From the NCBI GenBank assembly GCA_031262265.1, contig JAISIB010000062.1, positions 1 through 8,262 on the forward strand: a stretch of 8,262 nucleotides of DNA. Direction: 5' to 3'. Below the pieces are notes generated by a model, which was not told the DNA's origin, searched no databases, and saw nothing but the letters and a program-made list of their open reading frames with translations. A program made the position numbers and the translations under genes. Origin of the DNA: Prevotellaceae bacterium (GTDB lineage: Bacteria; Bacteroidota; Bacteroidia; Bacteroidales; Bacteroidaceae). This document shows, piece by piece, positions 6,392 to 8,262 of the stretch (position 1 is the stretch's first letter; every line of letters begins with the position of its first letter).

Positions 6392-7654
6392 TCAAGCATT
6401 TAGGGCGTTTACAATATTCAAGCGCGATGCCCGCCACGCGGGGATACCTGCGCTCAGCAGATTCAGTATTAAACAGAAGAGGAAGGCGATGCCGAATACC
6501 GCCGGGTCGATCAATGCCGTTACCGAGAGCGATACGTCTCCGATCATGCCGAAAAGCATCTCGTCCAACAGGAATAGCGAGCCGTAGGACAGCAACAGAC
6601 CGACCACGCCGCCGATGAGCGTCAACAGCAAGCTTTCCATGATGATTTGCCCCAACAATTCGCCCCGCGTCGCCCCGAACGCACGGCGCACGCCCAGTTC
6701 CGGATAGCGTTTGCGCATGCGCGAGAGCGTCAAGCCCGAAAGATTGATTGCCGGCACCAACAGTAATAGCACGATCACTATGGCAAACTGCCAATAAAAA
6801 GCTTTCATATCCGGCGGTTGATTTGCCCACTTACGATTATTATAGACAATCTGCGTGTCAGGCTCTCCCATAAAATTAACAGTCACTTCCGCCTCTCGCA
6901 AACTCTCGTTGTACTGTACAAGCAAACGCTCGAACTCTTCGCGAATGACGGGGAAATCGGCCGGAGACTTCGCCAATATGGCCACTTGAAGCACGCCCAG
7001 CACGCCATCCAAGTAAGTAAAGCTACCTATGCCGGTCGATGAGAGGGGCATCCATACTTCCGCGTACGCAGCAGAAGCCAGCGTAGAGACATCACTAACG
7101 ACGCCGACGATCGTATAATCCTTGTATTGCAGACGAATCGACTGTCCGACGACGTCGATCGTACCGTATAGTTTTCGCGCCGTCGTTTCCGTGATTACTA
7201 CCTTAGGCAGCCCCGCTTCGTTGTCGGCTTCCGTGTACGGTGCACCGGCCAGAAACGAGAACTCGAATACCTTGAAAAACTTATCATCCGCCGGCTTCAT
7301 TTTTACCGTCATGAGCGTATTGTCCGATCCTACGGCCAACGCATTACTTTCCATTCCCACGTAGGCACTAACGGCTTCGGGCGTCGTCATACGCGCGAAC
7401 AATTCTTTCACGGTCTTTGCGCCCAACGCCGAATTACTGAATCCGCCGGCATCCGTCTTTGCGGAGATCCATTTCACGTACAACGTACGATCGCGATTGA
7501 CTTCGGGCGCATACGGTTCTACCTCCACGCGCTGCACGATCACCATTGCCATGATCATCGCAATAGCCAATGCGGTGCCGACGACCGAGATAAACGTCAG
7601 CAGCCGGTTTTCTTTTAACTGGTGCCACGCTTGTTTGAGAAACTGTCTATACAT
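6392..7654 (-). CDS. ABC transporter permease, FtsX/MacB-like, type A (A1)
   Basis: Inner-membrane permease of 420 residues, exactly the length of A2. It begins MYRQFLKQAW and has ENRLLT leading into the first helix (about 18-40). The periplasmic MacB-core-like domain contains ADDKFFKVFEFSFLAGAP and VVITETTARKLYG, followed by TIVGVVSDVS; the equivalent segments in A2 sit at the same residue numbers. C-terminal helices lie near 288-310, 338-360 and 383-405. The cytoplasmic loop RKRYPELGVRRAFGATR (314-330) is nearly identical to A2, so both could dock on the same ATPase. The gene is preceded by a 110-bp AT-rich spacer and has no Shine-Dalgarno at its ATG. It is followed after 6 bp by B1, its probable partner. 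The gene looks intact, with no frameshift or missing conserved segment. Confidence 0.94.
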   Translation of the reverse strand: MYRQFLKQAWHQLKENRLLTFISVVGTALAIAMIMAMVIVQRVEVEPYAPEVNRDRTLYVKWISAKTDAGGFSNSALGAKTVKELFARMTTPEAVSAYVGMESNALAVGSDNTLMTVKMKPADDKFFKVFEFSFLAGAPYTEADNEAGLPKVVITETTARKLYGTIDVVGQSIRLQYKDYTIVGVVSDVSTLASAAYAEVWMPLSSTGIGSFTYLDGVLGVLQVAILAKSPADFPVIREEFERLLVQYNESLREAEVTVNFMGEPDTQIVYNNRKWANQPPDMKAFYWQFAIVIVLLLLVPAINLSGLTLSRMRKRYPELGVRRAFGATRGELLGQIIMESLLLTLIGGVVGLLLSYGSLFLLDEMLFGMIGDVSLSVTALIDPAVFGIAFLFCLILNLLSAGIPAWRASRLNIVNALNA

Positions 7655-7683
7655 GTTCTTATCGTTTGATTAAATGTTTGTCC

Positions 7684-7709
7684 AATATCCTCGTAAGTTA
7701 TCGTATTAT
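7684..7709 (-). repeat. shared spacer repeat, A1-proximal copy
   Basis: Contains the 19-base plus-strand string 7691-7709 that recurs exactly at 5066-5084. The overlapping 18-mer 7684-7701 matches 7726-7743 in the same spacer at 16 of 18 positions, with a start-to-start spacing of 42 bp (about four helical turns). That spacing would put both copies on one face of the DNA if they are protein-binding sites. It lies 30-55 bp before the A1 start. Confidence 0.5.
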
Positions 7710-7716
7710 TCGACTT

Positions 7717-7732
7717 AGATATTTGAATATCT
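7717..7732. repeat. perfect AT-rich palindrome between B0 and A1
   Basis: AGATATT at 7717-7723 and AATATCT at 7726-7732 are exact inverted repeats separated by TG. The element sits between the two direct repeat copies and overlaps the start of the distal one (7726-7743). It could be an operator-like dyad, but in such AT-rich DNA a seven-base palindrome may be coincidental. Confidence 0.35.
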
Positions 7733-7743
7733 TCGTCAGTTAT
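7726..7743 (-). repeat. shared spacer repeat, B0-proximal copy
   Basis: This 18-mer differs from 7684-7701 at two positions and from 5059-5076 at two positions. It begins 21 bp after the B0 stop codon in the direction of transcription. Together with the other copies it makes a family of short repeats confined to the long spacers of this cluster, apart from a 9-of-10 match to the core inside the tolC-like gene near 1180. Confidence 0.45.
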
Positions 7744-7764
7744 TTTACTATCTCACCCCGAAAA

Positions 7765-8262
7765 TCAATTATCATCCCGCAACGCATCCGAAGGCTCGGT
7801 CTTGGCGGCCTGCCGCGCGGGCATCCACGTGCCAATGAACGCGATTAGTAGCATCAGTGCGTAGACGATGCCGCTCACGAGCCAGAAATGCGGCGCAAAG
7901 CGATTTTGTATGTACATATCGTTCAGAAATTCAGGTTCTTCGGCAAAGCCGGTCACGTGCACGCGGTTATATACGATGATAATACCCACCAACCACGAAA
8001 GCGTCGTCAGTCCCCACGATTCAATCAGGAATTCCGTCAAGATACGTCTCCGGCTGCCACCCAACGCCTTGCGCAATCCGATCTCGCCGCGCCGCGCTTG
8101 GCCGCGTAGCCAGAACGTGCCCGAAATGCCCAAGAAGACGCAGAGCAGAAAGAATGAGGCCATGCCCGTTTGCAGGCGTAGTTTGTTCGTCGCGCCGCTG
8201 GCGGTGTCATTTCGCTTCCAAGTATCTTCCAAATGCGTGAGAGTTTCCAACGAAAGGTCGCC
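7765..8262 (-). CDS. ABC transporter permease, FtsX-like, probably type B (B0), C-terminal fragment cut by window edge
   Basis: The frame is open from the right edge to a TGA at 7765-7767, giving the last 165 residues of a permease whose start is outside the window. Three helices are visible at about residues 33-52, 78-98 and 125-146 of the fragment. Between the first two lies the loop RGQARRGEIGLRKALGGSRR, the same ATPase-contact signature as in B1/B2 (RTQQRRGELGLRMALG). It ends PSDALRDDN, close to the PADALHDE tail of B1 and B2, so I class it as type B. It is clearly more diverged than B1 is from B2. It precedes A1 by 110 bp in the same direction and probably belongs to a further A-B pair upstream. 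The TTG at 8250 is just a Leu codon inside the open frame, not a start. Confidence 0.9.
   Translation of the reverse strand, partial: GDLSLETLTHLEDTWKRNDTASGATNKLRLQTGMASFFLLCVFLGISGTFWLRGQARRGEIGLRKALGGSRRRILTEFLIESWGLTTLSWLVGIIIVYNRVHVTGFAEEPEFLNDMYIQNRFAPHFWLVSGIVYALMLLIAFIGTWMPARQAAKTEPSDALRDDN

Noticed and set aside
6351..6830. Second minus-strand frame overlapping the A1/B1 junction
   Set aside because: It is frame-shifted within A1, Arg/Gly/Ala rich, and conflicts with the well-conserved A1 C-terminus.
8248..8250. TTG as a start for a short permease-like protein
   Set aside because: The frame continues open to the window edge and the visible part is only the C-terminal portion of a longer permease, so the TTG is an internal Leu codon.
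1..8262. CRISPR array, tRNA/rRNA gene, insertion sequence or integron signatures
   Set aside because: There are no regularly spaced identical repeats, no cloverleaf or rRNA segments, no transposase-like frame and no terminal inverted repeats. The repeated DNA is explained by permease paralogy and the short spacer repeats.

Overview
The window looks like chromosomal DNA of a Bacteroidota member, most likely order Bacteroidales. I infer this from three things: short split MacB/FtsX-type permeases of about 420 residues in runs, a stand-alone LolD/MacB-like ATPase next to a TolC-family protein, and A/T-rich gene starts mostly without Shine-Dalgarno sequences. No species is assigned. Every supported gene lies on the minus strand, so transcription runs from high to low coordinates.

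Layout in the direction of transcription: the C-terminal end of a permease (B0, cut by the right edge, 7765-8262); an AT-rich spacer with direct repeats and a palindrome (7655-7764); permease A1 (6392-7654) and permease B1 (5129-6385), 6 bp apart; a second AT-rich spacer with the same repeat and a hairpin (5011-5128); the ATPase (4345-5010); permease A2 (3064-4326) with a clear Shine-Dalgarno; permease B2 (1816-3060), 3 bp after A2; a TolC-family outer-membrane protein (324-1799); a third spacer (230-323); and the N-terminal end of another permease (A3, cut by the left edge, 1-229). No stretch of 300 bases lacks a gene.

The permeases fall into two types. Type A (A1, A2, probably A3) starts with a KQAW motif and has an N-terminal helix after ENRLLT or a similar motif. 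Type B (B1, B2, probably B0) starts with IWNERKTN and a Trp-rich first helix, or is assigned by its C-terminal half, and ends in a P(A/S)DAL(H/R)D tail. They alternate as ...B0 | A1 B1 | ATPase | A2 B2 | TolC | A3... A1 and A2 align without gaps over 420 residues, with about 250 identical by my hand count. The A-B pair has therefore been duplicated on both sides of a single ATPase gene.

The simplest reading is a MacB/LolCDE-like, ATP-driven system. The cytoplasmic ATPase would power A/B permease heterodimers in the inner membrane, which use periplasmic domains to push a substrate toward the TolC-like exit duct. No periplasmic adaptor (HlyD/MacA type) and no regulator lie inside the window. 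The substrate cannot be read from the sequence. The family is known; the less ordinary parts are the pair duplication around one ATPase, the divergence concentrated in the periplasmic domains, and the shared repeats in the spacers.
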